From positions 1 through 64,000 of the forward strand of contig NZ_SOAV01000009.1 in NCBI RefSeq assembly GCF_004364245.1: 64,000 nucleotides of DNA. Reading direction: 5' to 3'. Origin of the DNA: Streptomyces sp. BK208 (GTDB taxonomy: Bacteria; Actinomycetota; Actinomycetes; Streptomycetales; Streptomycetaceae). This document shows, one piece after another, positions 19,914 through 27,366 of this stretch; position 1 is the first letter of the stretch, and each line of letters begins with the position of its first letter. The position numbers and the translations under genes are program-made. The notes beneath the pieces were generated by a model, which made no database searches, was not told the DNA's origin, and saw only the letters and a program-made list of their open reading frames with translations.

Positions 19914-19944
19914 GGGTCCAGACTAGGCCGGGCCCGGGCCGGGA

Positions 19945-21405
19945 CTAGAACGGGAACCCGCTGCGCCCGTGCTGCACCGAGATCCACTTCTGGGTGGTGA
20001 AGGCGTCCAGCATGGTGTCGCCGTTGAGGCGGCCGAGGCCGGAGTGCTTCTCCCCGCCGAAGGGCACGATCGGCTCGTCGTGCACGGTGCCGTCGTTCAC
20101 GTGGAACATGCCGGTGTCGATCCGCTTGGCGAAGTTGACGCCCCGCTCGACGTCCGCCGTGTGCACGGCGCCGCTCAGACCGTACGGAGTGTCGTTGACC
20201 AGGCGCACGGCCTCCTCCTCGCCGTCGAAGGGGACGAGGAAGGCGACCGGGCCGAAGACCTCCTGCTGGAGCAGCGCGGAGCCGGCGGGCAGGCCGGTGA
20301 GGACCGACGGCTCGACCAGGTTGTCCGTGACCGAGCCGCGCACCAGGGCGGTCGCGCCCTCGGCGAGGGCCTGCTCGACGACGCCGGAGAGCGCGTCCGC
20401 CTGCGAGGAGTTGATCACCGGGCCGATGACGGTCGACGGGTCGCGCGGGTCACCGGCCTTGAGGGTCTTCACCTTGGCGACGAACTTCTCGGTGAACTCG
20501 TCGGCCACCGAGCGGTCGACCAGCACGCGGTTGGCGGCCATGCAGACCTGGCCCTGGTGGACGAAGCGGCTGAAGACGGCGGCGTCGACCGCGTAGTCGA
20601 CGTCGGCGTCGTCGAGGACCACCAGGGCGCTGTTGCCGCCCAGTTCGAGGACCGCGCGCTTGAAGTGGGCGGCGCACACCGTGGCCACGTGGCGGCCGAC
20701 CTTGTCGGAGCCGGTGAAGGAGATCACCTTCGGCACCGGGTGCTCGATGAAGGCGTCGCCGATCTCCGCGATGTCGGTGACCACGACGTTGAGCAGACCG
20801 CCCGGCAGTCCCGCGTCCTCGAGGATCTTCGCGACCAGGGTGCCGCCGACGATCGGCGTGTTCTGGTGCGGCTTGAGGACGACGCCGTTGCCCAGCGCGA
20901 GGGCCGGGGCGACCGACTTCAGGGAGAGCAGGAAGGGGAAGTTGAAGGGGCTGATGACGCCCACGACGCCGACCGGCACCCGGTAGACGCGGTTCTCCTT
21001 GCCGTCGACCGGGGACGGGATGATCCGGCCCTCGGGCGCCAGCGCCAGGTGGACCGCCTCGCGCAGGAACTCCTTGGCGAGGTGCAGCTCGAAGGCGGCC
21101 TTCAGCCGGGTGCCGCCCAGCTCGGCGACGATCGCCTCGCCGATCTCCTCCTCGCGCTCCTCCACCAGGCGCAGCGCCTTCTCGAACACCGCGCGGCGCG
21201 CGTACGGGTTCGTCGCGGCCCACTGCTTCTGCGCACGCTCGGCGGCCCGGTAGGCGGCGTCGACCTCGTCGGCCGTGGCGATCGTGATCGAGGCGAGCTT
21301 CTCGCTGTCATACGGGTTGAAGTCGATGATGTCCCAGGACCCGGTGCCCGGACGCCACTGGCCGCCTATGTACTGCTGGGCGAGGTCGGTGAAGTACGAC
21401 GACAT
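19945..21405 (-). CDS. NAD(P)-dependent aldehyde dehydrogenase
   Basis: Oxidises an aldehyde to the acid. The 486-residue product has catalytic Glu254 (LELGGNSALVV) and Cys288 (HQGQVCMAANR), with cofactor-binding SPFNFPFLLSLK and SFTGSDKVGRH. The overall pattern is close to aromatic (benzaldehyde/vanillin-type) aldehyde dehydrogenases, but the substrate is not proven. Start ATG 21405 (MSSYFTDLAQQYIGG) has GAGGGA six bases upstream; the longer frame to 21426 has none. It stands alone between the PadR and XRE genes. Confidence 0.93.
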   Translation of the reverse strand: MSSYFTDLAQQYIGGQWRPGTGSWDIIDFNPYDSEKLASITIATADEVDAAYRAAERAQKQWAATNPYARRAVFEKALRLVEEREEEIGEAIVAELGGTRLKAAFELHLAKEFLREAVHLALAPEGRIIPSPVDGKENRVYRVPVGVVGVISPFNFPFLLSLKSVAPALALGNGVVLKPHQNTPIVGGTLVAKILEDAGLPGGLLNVVVTDIAEIGDAFIEHPVPKVISFTGSDKVGRHVATVCAAHFKRAVLELGGNSALVVLDDADVDYAVDAAVFSRFVHQGQVCMAANRVLVDRSVADEFTEKFVAKVKTLKAGDPRDPSTVIGPVINSSQADALSGVVEQALAEGATALVRGSVTDNLVEPSVLTGLPAGSALLQQEVFGPVAFLVPFDGEEEAVRLVNDTPYGLSGAVHTADVERGVNFAKRIDTGMFHVNDGTVHDEPIVPFGGEKHSGLGRLNGDTMLDAFTTQKWISVQHGRSGFPF

Positions 21406-21479
21406 GAGATCCCTCAATCCCCTCAACTGCCGCAGCCGCGCGAGCGAACCGCCTGATTGGGCGTCATCGTACTTATGTT

Positions 21480-22340
21480 TCAGGAGAGTTGGAGGAGTCC
21501 TCGGAGAAGGTCCCGGCTCTCGTCCGGCCCCGGGCTGTCCTGCTGCAGCTCCTTCAGTGCCGTCTCGTACTGGGCGACGTCCTCCCGCTTGTCCAGGTAC
21601 AGGGCACTGGTGAGCTGCTCCAGGTAGACGACGTCCGAGAGGTCGGACTCGGGGAAGCTGAGGAGCGTGAACGCGCCACTCTCGCCGGAGTGCCCGCCGA
21701 AGCCGAACGGCATGATCTGCAGCCGCACATTGGGCCGTTCGGACATGTCGATCAGGTGCTGGAGCTGCCCGCGCATCACCCCGCGGTCGCCGTACGGCCG
21801 GCGCAGGGCGGCCTCGTCGAGCACGATGTGGAACTCGGGGGCGTTCTCCGCGACCAGGTACTTCTGCCGCTCCAGACGCAGTGCCACCCGGCGCTCGACG
21901 TCCGCCTCACCGGCGCCCTTCATGCCGCGCCGGACGACCGCGCGGGCGTACTCCTCGGTCTGCAGCAGGCCGTGCACGAACTGCACCTCGTAGACCCGGA
22001 TCAGCGAGGCGGCGCCCTCCAGGCCGACGTAGGTGGGGAACCAGCTGGGCAGTACGTCCGAGTAACTGTGCCACCAGCCCGCGACGTTGGCCTCCTTGGC
22101 GAGGGAGAGCAACGAGTTGCGCTCCTGCTCGTCCGTGATGCCGTACAGCGTCAGCAGGTCCTCGACGTCCCTCGTCTTGAAGCTCACCCGGCCCAGCTCC
22201 ATCCGGCTGATCTTCGATTCCGAGGCGCGGATCGAGTAGCCCGCCGCCTCTCGCGTGATCCCCCGCGTCTCACGCAGTCGCCTGAGTTGTGATCCGAGCA
22301 GCATGCGCCGCACCACCGATCCGGGCTCTCCCGCGCTCAC
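21480..22340 (-). CDS. XRE-family DNA-binding protein with DUF5753 (WhiJ/Scr1-like)
   Basis: 286 residues: an N-terminal helix-turn-helix (LGSQLRRLRETRGITREAAG, SESKISRMELGR) and the DUF5753 region (IRVYEVQFVHGLLQTEEYARAV, VLDEAALRRPYGD, IQIMPFG-like RLQIMPFGFGGH). This is the large Streptomyces family that includes WhiJ; members work with a small DUF397 protein and often an RsbW-like ATPase. Start is GTG 22340 with GGAGG nine bases upstream; TTG 22358 is an unlikely extension. A DUF397 gene and an ATPase gene lie within 1.2 kb. Confidence 0.92.
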   Translation of the reverse strand: MSAGEPGSVVRRMLLGSQLRRLRETRGITREAAGYSIRASESKISRMELGRVSFKTRDVEDLLTLYGITDEQERNSLLSLAKEANVAGWWHSYSDVLPSWFPTYVGLEGAASLIRVYEVQFVHGLLQTEEYARAVVRRGMKGAGEADVERRVALRLERQKYLVAENAPEFHIVLDEAALRRPYGDRGVMRGQLQHLIDMSERPNVRLQIMPFGFGGHSGESGAFTLLSFPESDLSDVVYLEQLTSALYLDKREDVAQYETALKELQQDSPGPDESRDLLRGLLQLS

Positions 22341-22662
22341 GTTCGCCAGCCTCCCCAACCGTGTTTCAGGGGCCGAAGTCTGCCACTAAAACACTCCGAG
22401 CAGTACTCGTCCGGTTACGGAAACGGAATCGAGCCAAAGGAATCGTGCAGGATCATGCACGCGGTGGACCGGAATCGGCCTTCGAGGGAGATGAAGAGGA
22501 GGCGAAGAGGACGGAAAAATTGACCAACAAGCGGTACGGGCAGGTCCATTTCGGTCACGTGCACGTGCATCTGCCCTTGCATCTGCGGTACGCATCCGAA
22601 ACCATGGTCCCCGCACCACCGCGCCGCATCGCTATGACCGCGAATTCCCGGGAGTGCCTCGC
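22341..22662. promoter_or_regulatory. Divergent control region of the XRE and ATPase genes
   Basis: This 322-bp gap separates the XRE gene from the plus-strand ATPase gene. It is less GC-rich than its surroundings and holds the perfect palindrome TGCACGTGCA (22560-22569) plus further TGCA elements, for example TGCAGGATCATGCA. The same palindrome recurs before the DUF397 gene. No gene is seen. Confidence 0.6.
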
Positions 22663-23145
22663 ATGGGGACGAATGGATCGACCATGCTCGAGCCGTTACG
22701 GCAGGGCCTTCCGCCACTCGACCCCGCGGCCGTGTCGAACGCCGCCTCCTGCGCCCTCCCGCCCCGGTACGAAGCGGTGCGCGAGGCCCGCGGATTCACC
22801 CGCAGGACGCTCGACGGCTGGGACGCGGGGGACCGCTTCGACGACGTCTGCCTGGTGGTCTCGGAACTGGTCACCAACGCCCTGCGGCACGCGCTGCCCG
22901 CGGACATCCCGCGCCACGAGGAGCACGGTCCCGTACGGCTGCACCTGATGCGCTGGAGCGAACGGCTGGTGTGCGCGGTGCGCGACCCCAGTCACGACAG
23001 CCCGGTGGCCCGCGAGACGGACGACTTCTCGGCGGAGTCGGGGCGCGGCCTCTTCCTCGTCGACTCCTTCAGCGACAGCTGGGGCTGGCACCCGCTCGCC
23101 GGGACGCTCAACGGCAAGGTGGTCTGGGCGCTGTTCCGCATCTAG
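22663..23145 (+). CDS. RsbW-like ATP-binding protein
   Basis: 160-residue GHKL-type ATPase: N box VVSELVTNALRHA, D/G1 region as VRDPSHDSPVAR and SGRGLFLVDSF. Such proteins act as anti-sigma or serine kinase modules; in Streptomyces many accompany XRE/DUF397 pairs, as in the abaA and whiJ loci. Start ATG 22663 has GGGAG eight bases upstream. The target is not deducible. It sits between the XRE and DUF397 genes, which are on the opposite strand. Confidence 0.88.
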   Translation: MGTNGSTMLEPLRQGLPPLDPAAVSNAASCALPPRYEAVREARGFTRRTLDGWDAGDRFDDVCLVVSELVTNALRHALPADIPRHEEHGPVRLHLMRWSERLVCAVRDPSHDSPVARETDDFSAESGRGLFLVDSFSDSWGWHPLAGTLNGKVVWALFRI

Positions 23146-23194
23146 CCCGGCCCGGTCCGCCGCACGGCGTGCGCTTCGCCGGTCCGCGGCGGCG

Positions 23195-23488
23195 TCAGCT
23201 CGCGATCAGGTGGTCGAACTCGCCGTCCTTGATGCCCAGCAGCATGGCCTCGATCTCGGCACGCGTGTAGACGAGCGCGGGACCGTCGGGGAAGCGGGAG
23301 TTGCGGACCGCCACCGCACCGTCGGGCAGCCGCGCGAACTCCACGCACGACCCCTGCGAGTTGCTGCGCCGGCTCTTCTGCCAGGCCGCGTCGTGCAACT
23401 GCGTGGCGGCCATGCCGTTGTACACGTCGTACACGTCGTGGTCCACAGGTCGCTCCCCGGTGGCTGGTGCACTGGCTGATGTGGCCAT
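23195..23488 (-). CDS. DUF397 small protein
   Basis: 97-residue protein carrying the DUF397 pattern: AWQKSRRSNSQGSCVEFARL, VAVRNSRFPDGPALVYTRAEIEAML. In the family the pattern W-x-KS-S-S...CVEVA...VRDSK is diagnostic. DUF397 proteins are paired with XRE/DUF5753 regulators, and some act as antagonistic partners. I use ATG 23488; TTG 23503 is possible. No ribosome site is clear for either, and a TATGAT-like -10 lies about 10-16 bases before the TTG, so a short or absent leader is plausible. Confidence 0.85.
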   Translation of the reverse strand: MATSASAPATGERPVDHDVYDVYNGMAATQLHDAAWQKSRRSNSQGSCVEFARLPDGAVAVRNSRFPDGPALVYTRAEIEAMLLGIKDGEFDHLIAS

Positions 23489-23957
23489 TGATGCAGTGGT
23501 CAACTGATCCGGATCATAACCCTGTTCACGTGCGGATGCATGAGCAAATGCACGTGCACGCGCGGTGGTCCCGCGATTACAGCTTTGACGACCGCTTTAC
23601 CGAGTCCTGCTCTCTACGACGCGAGCCCTCGGGAAGACGTTCCCGCATGTGCCCCCTAATTCGAAGAATATGCAACAACATGCGACACCGCCGGGGCGGC
23701 TCGTGACCGGCGGACCCTGGTGTTGTCCCCGGTACGCGAGGTGCGCTCGGGCTGGTCAGCGGGCGCCGTACGGCCACGGCGCCGACTCGTGCGCGTAAGT
23801 GATCGCCCCCGTCGGCGAGGGGGCCGAAAGGGAGGTCCCGGCCGGACCCGCGTGAGCAAGCGCACGCCGGGCATCTGCCCGGGGTCCGCACGTCCTCCTG
23901 GTAGCTTGCCGCTGTTCGTGGCCGAACCGGCCGTCCGGCTACAGCTTGGAGCTTCCG
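23489..23957. other. Intergenic region before the lipoprotein gene
   Basis: About 470 bp with no convincing gene; the overlapping open frames lack ribosome sites and homologous motifs. It holds the second TGCACGTGCA palindrome (23549-23558), a less GC-rich tract around 23640-23690, and a short GC hairpin near 23805-23825. It probably contains the promoters of the DUF397 gene and the lipoprotein gene. Confidence 0.5.
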
Positions 23958-24566
23958 GTGACGCGGGTGACTGCGCAGAGCGTGGCGAGCACGGAGAACA
24001 CGCGGGGTACGGCGCTGCCTACGGGCACGGACGTCCCGCCCGGAAGGATCGCACGGCGTCGGGCACGGCGTTCCGTGCGGGGCGCGGCGCTGGCGCTCGG
24101 GCTTGCGGGGGCGCTGGCCCTGACCGCGTGCACCGACGGCGGGTCCGACGACGGCTCGGGCGGCGGTGACACGTCCTCGGCGGCGCCCGGCGCGTCCGCG
24201 AGCGCGGATCCGGGCGGCGACGCGGGCGGATCGCCGTCCGCGGGCGGTGCCGGCGACCTGGAGGGCAGCTGGCTGGCGACCACCGACGGCCAGGCCGTCG
24301 CGCTGATGGTCACCGGCGACAAGGCGGCCCTGTTCACCACCGGCGGTGCCGTGTGCAGCGGTACGGCGGCGGAGAGCGCCGGCACCCGGACGATCCGCCT
24401 CAAGTGCACCGACGGCAGCGCCGACCGCGCGACCGGCAAGGTCGGCCGGGTCGACGCCACCTCGCTCACGGTGACCTGGGAGGGCGGGCTCGGCGAGGAG
24501 ACGTACGCCAAGTCCGAGGGCGGGTCGATGCCGCCCGGCCTGCCGACGGCCGGCCTCGGTTCCTGA
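23958..24566 (+). CDS. Putative lipoprotein
   Basis: 202 residues with a long basic N-region (GRIARRRARRSVRG) and a lipobox LALTAC with Cys58, so it is likely exported and lipid-anchored. A Ser/Gly/Asp/Ala-rich linker (about 60-105) leads to a compact domain starting LEGSWLATTDGQAVALMV and containing two cysteines (AVCSG, LKCTDG) that may pair. No known enzyme motif is present. GTG 23958 is preceded by GGAG six bases upstream. It converges on the DUF2786 gene. Confidence 0.82.
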   Translation: MTRVTAQSVASTENTRGTALPTGTDVPPGRIARRRARRSVRGAALALGLAGALALTACTDGGSDDGSGGGDTSSAAPGASASADPGGDAGGSPSAGGAGDLEGSWLATTDGQAVALMVTGDKAALFTTGGAVCSGTAAESAGTRTIRLKCTDGSADRATGKVGRVDATSLTVTWEGGLGEETYAKSEGGSMPPGLPTAGLGS

Positions 24567-24594
24567 GCCGCGCCCGCCGCGGCCCCGACGGGCC

Positions 24595-25734
24595 CTACGG
24601 CAGCGGTCTGCGGTGCCCGACCCGGGCGGCGTCGGCCGCGCGGGTGCCCTCGGTCCAGCCCGCCGCGTCGCCGGCCCCGCGCAGCCGGGTCGTGGTCGTC
24701 TCCGGGAACATGCGCTCCGTGCGGTCGGTGACCGCGGCCTCGCGGGAGGCGAGCACCGGCAGGAGGTCCACGTCCGCCGCCGCGCCGGTGGCCGCGGACT
24801 CGGCGGTGGCCGCCTGTGCCGCGGCCCGCAGCCGGGTGCCCGCGCGGTGGGCGTAGGCGGCGAGGAACGACTGGCGGAAGGTCTTGGTGCGTTTGCGCCC
24901 CCCGGCCCGCTGCCCTGCCTCCGCCTTCGTCATCGCGGCCTCGGCCTGCACCAGCAGCGAGGTGTAGAGGAGTTCGACCGCCTCGAGGTCGGCCTCGAAG
25001 CCGACGACGGTGGAGAACCCGAAGGCCTCGTTCCACACGGCCCGGCAGTGGTTGGCGTCGGCCACCGCGTCCAGCAGCACCGCCTTGGCCTGCTCGTAGG
25101 GCGGCTCCACCCCGATCCGGCAGGCGCCCGGTGCGTCGGGCGCGGGGGCGTCGGCCGCCAGCAGCGCCTCGTCGACACTGTGCCGGGCCATCAGCTCCTG
25201 CGCCTTGGCGCTCAGCGCCTCCGCCTCCTCGGGGTACCCGGTCGCCTCCGCCTTGGCGAGCAGCGCGCGGATGCGGGCCGGGGCACGCGACTCGGGCCGG
25301 GCCTCCCGGCGCGGCGCGCCCGGCGGCTCCAGGGGCTCCAGCGCGGGCAGCCGCAACAGCAGCCGGTACAGCTCCAGTACGGCACCGGCCTGCGAGAAGC
25401 GGTCGGTGCGCGGCGCCGCCTGGTCCGGTACGTCGTTCAACTGGGCGGCCCAGCGGGGCCCGCGCGGGCGGTCCTTCGGCGCCTGGGCGCGGATCAGCGC
25501 CGCCACCAGGCGTACGTGCACGTCGTCCAGCTCGCGCCGCACGATCCGTACGAGGTCGGCGGGCTGCCAGCCGCGCCGCCAGGCGGTGGCGACGAACTCC
25601 TCGCCGCGCCGGGCCAGTTCCGCGTCCGCCTCCGGGTCGGCCGCGAGCAGGGAGGCGGCCGTGTCGAGGGCGTCGTCGGCGGTGTCGTACAGGGCGGCCT
25701 CGAAGGCACGGTCGACGGTGCTGGGCGTACTCAC
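24595..25734 (-). CDS. DUF2786 domain protein
   Basis: 379-residue cytoplasmic protein. Residues about 1-120 form an Ala/Arg-rich helical region; the centre has the DUF2786 pattern RIRALLAKAEATGYPEEAEALSAKAQELMARHSVDEALL. A second conserved part follows (DANHCRAVWNEAF, VVGFEADLEAVELLYTSLLVQA, RTKTFRQSFLAAYAHRAGTRL). The family is found in phages and actinobacteria; its function is unknown. GTG 25734 was chosen because upstream sequence in the frame is non-conserved and overlaps the divergent LysE promoter. Confidence 0.82.
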   Translation of the reverse strand: MSTPSTVDRAFEAALYDTADDALDTAASLLAADPEADAELARRGEEFVATAWRRGWQPADLVRIVRRELDDVHVRLVAALIRAQAPKDRPRGPRWAAQLNDVPDQAAPRTDRFSQAGAVLELYRLLLRLPALEPLEPPGAPRREARPESRAPARIRALLAKAEATGYPEEAEALSAKAQELMARHSVDEALLAADAPAPDAPGACRIGVEPPYEQAKAVLLDAVADANHCRAVWNEAFGFSTVVGFEADLEAVELLYTSLLVQAEAAMTKAEAGQRAGGRKRTKTFRQSFLAAYAHRAGTRLRAAAQAATAESAATGAAADVDLLPVLASREAAVTDRTERMFPETTTTRLRGAGDAAGWTEGTRAADAARVGHRRPLP

Positions 25735-25809
25735 CCGGCGATGGTGCCACGGCCCGCGCTCCGTCTCACTCCGCGGAATTGGGCGGTCCCGTGCGCGCGG
25801 AGGTCCATC

Positions 25810-26451
25810 ATGGCAAGCATGGTGGACACAACTCTGTACGCAGCGTTCCTGGTCGCCGCTCTCGCCCTGTGCGTGACCCCCGGTCCCGATCTGATGTTCA
25901 TCGTGGCGATGGGCGGGCGGGGCGGGCCCACGGCCGGCGTGATGGCCGCGCTCGGTATGGCCTGCGCCATGATGGTGCACGCGGTCGCCGCGGCGCTCGG
26001 GCTGTCGGCCCTCTTCACGACCCTCCCCACGCTCTACCACGTGCTGCGCTGGGCGGGCGCGGCCTATCTGCTGTACCTGGCGGTGAAGGCCTTCCGGGAC
26101 CGTTCGGTGCCGAGTGAGGACGGGGCGGCGCCGCAGGGCCCCGGGATGCGACGCGCGTTCTGGCAGGGCGCGATCACCAACCTGCTCAATCCCAAGGTGA
26201 TCCTCTTCAACGTGGCGTTCCTGCCGCAGTTCGTCGACCCGTCGCTGGGGCACGTACCCGGGCAGCTCCTGCTGCTCGGCGGCACCCTCGTGGTGATGGG
26301 CCTCCTGTGGGACGCCTTCGTCGGGCTGCTCTCCGGGCGGCTGGCGAGCCTGCTCAGGCGCAGCGCCCGGGTGAACCGCTGGCTCAACATCGTCTCCGGG
26401 ACGGTGTTCACGGGGCTGGCGGCGCGGTTGGTGGTGGCATCGCCGAAGTAG
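25810..26451 (+). CDS. LysE/RhtB family amino-acid exporter
   Basis: 213-residue membrane protein with six hydrophobic segments and the family signature CVTPGPDLMFIVAMGGRGG (about 21-39) plus ITNLLNPKVILFNVAFLPQFV. LysE/RhtB proteins export amino acids or their analogues; the substrate here is unknown. ATG 25810 has GGAGG six bases upstream. It is divergent from the DUF2786 gene and immediately upstream of the Clp-N regulator. Confidence 0.92.
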   Translation: MASMVDTTLYAAFLVAALALCVTPGPDLMFIVAMGGRGGPTAGVMAALGMACAMMVHAVAAALGLSALFTTLPTLYHVLRWAGAAYLLYLAVKAFRDRSVPSEDGAAPQGPGMRRAFWQGAITNLLNPKVILFNVAFLPQFVDPSLGHVPGQLLLLGGTLVVMGLLWDAFVGLLSGRLASLLRRSARVNRWLNIVSGTVFTGLAARLVVASPK

Positions 26452-26480
26452 ACCGAGGAAGGTGAAGAGGACGGAGAGGG

Positions 26481-26529
26481 TGTCAACCCAAGGTTGACAC
26501 CTGGAGGGGGCGCAACCTACGGTTGACGC
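26481..26529 (+). promoter_or_regulatory. Two related palindromic operators before the Clp-N/HTH gene
   Basis: Perfect 19-bp palindrome TGTCAACCCAAGGTTGACA at 26481-26499 and a second, imperfect copy GCGCAACCTACGGTTGACGC at 26510-26529. Both have the form CAACC-N3-GGTTG and lie 29 bp apart. The second abuts the ATG at 26530, and the ribosome site (GGAGG) lies between them. This geometry suits repression, possibly by the encoded protein itself. Confidence 0.75.
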
Positions 26530-27297
26530 ATGACGACGAATCCGAGCATCACGTCATCCGTACGCCTCGACGAGCTCATCACCGCGATCAAGAAGGTGCA
26601 CGCGGAGCCGCTGGAGCAGCTCCAGGACGCCGTCATCGCCGGTGAGCACCTCGGCGAGGTGGCCGACCACCTCATCGGACACTTCGTGGACCAGGCGCGG
26701 CGGTCCGGCGCGTCCTGGACGGACATCGGCAGGAGCATGGGCGTCACCCGGCAGGCGGCGCAGAAGCGCTTCGTGCCCAAGGAGTCGGCCGACCTGGACG
26801 CGAGCCAGGGCTTCAGCCGCTACACGCCCCGCGCCCGCGAGGCCGTGATGGCCGCCCACCACGCGGCCAAGACCGCCGGCGGCACCGAGGGCCTGCCCGA
26901 GCACCTCGTACTCGGTCTGCTCACGCAGCACGAGAGCCTCTCCGCCAAGGCGATCGCCGCGCAGGGCGTGACCCTGGACGCGGTCCGCGAGGCGGCGACC
27001 GCGGCGCTCCCGCCGGCCTCCGCGCAGGTCCCGGAGCTGGTGCCCTACGGGCCGGCCGCCAAGAAGGTCCTCGAACTCACCTTCCGCGAGGCCCTGCGCC
27101 TCGGCCACAACTACATCGGCACCGAGCACATCCTGCTCGCCCTCCTGGAGCACGAGCACGGCGAGGGCGTCCTCAGCGGACTCGGCCTCACGAAGGAGGC
27201 CACCGAGAGCTACATCACCGAGGCACTGGCGCAGTTCATCGAGGTGACCCGGAAGAGCGGGGAGGGCGAGGAGGGCGAGAGCGGCGAGGCGGGCTGA
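26530..27297 (+). CDS. Clp N-domain protein with helix-turn-helix segment
   Basis: 255 residues. Two Clp-N type repeats are visible, RYTPRAREAVMAAHHAAKTAG...PEHLVLGLLTQ and YGPAAKKVLELTFREALRLG...GTEHILLALLEHE, but no AAA+ ATPase follows. The first 90 residues contain an HTH-like segment SWTDIGRSMGVTRQAAQKRF (62-81). It is therefore more likely a DNA-binding regulator with a Clp-N sensor or adaptor domain than a chaperone. Start ATG 26530; paired operators lie directly upstream. Confidence 0.88.
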   Translation: MTTNPSITSSVRLDELITAIKKVHAEPLEQLQDAVIAGEHLGEVADHLIGHFVDQARRSGASWTDIGRSMGVTRQAAQKRFVPKESADLDASQGFSRYTPRAREAVMAAHHAAKTAGGTEGLPEHLVLGLLTQHESLSAKAIAAQGVTLDAVREAATAALPPASAQVPELVPYGPAAKKVLELTFREALRLGHNYIGTEHILLALLEHEHGEGVLSGLGLTKEATESYITEALAQFIEVTRKSGEGEEGESGEAG

Positions 27298-27366
27298 CCG
27301 AAGGCCGAGGGGGCCCGAGGGCCCGGCCGCGGAGCCGATGTCAGACCCGCCTGCGACACTCGCGGC

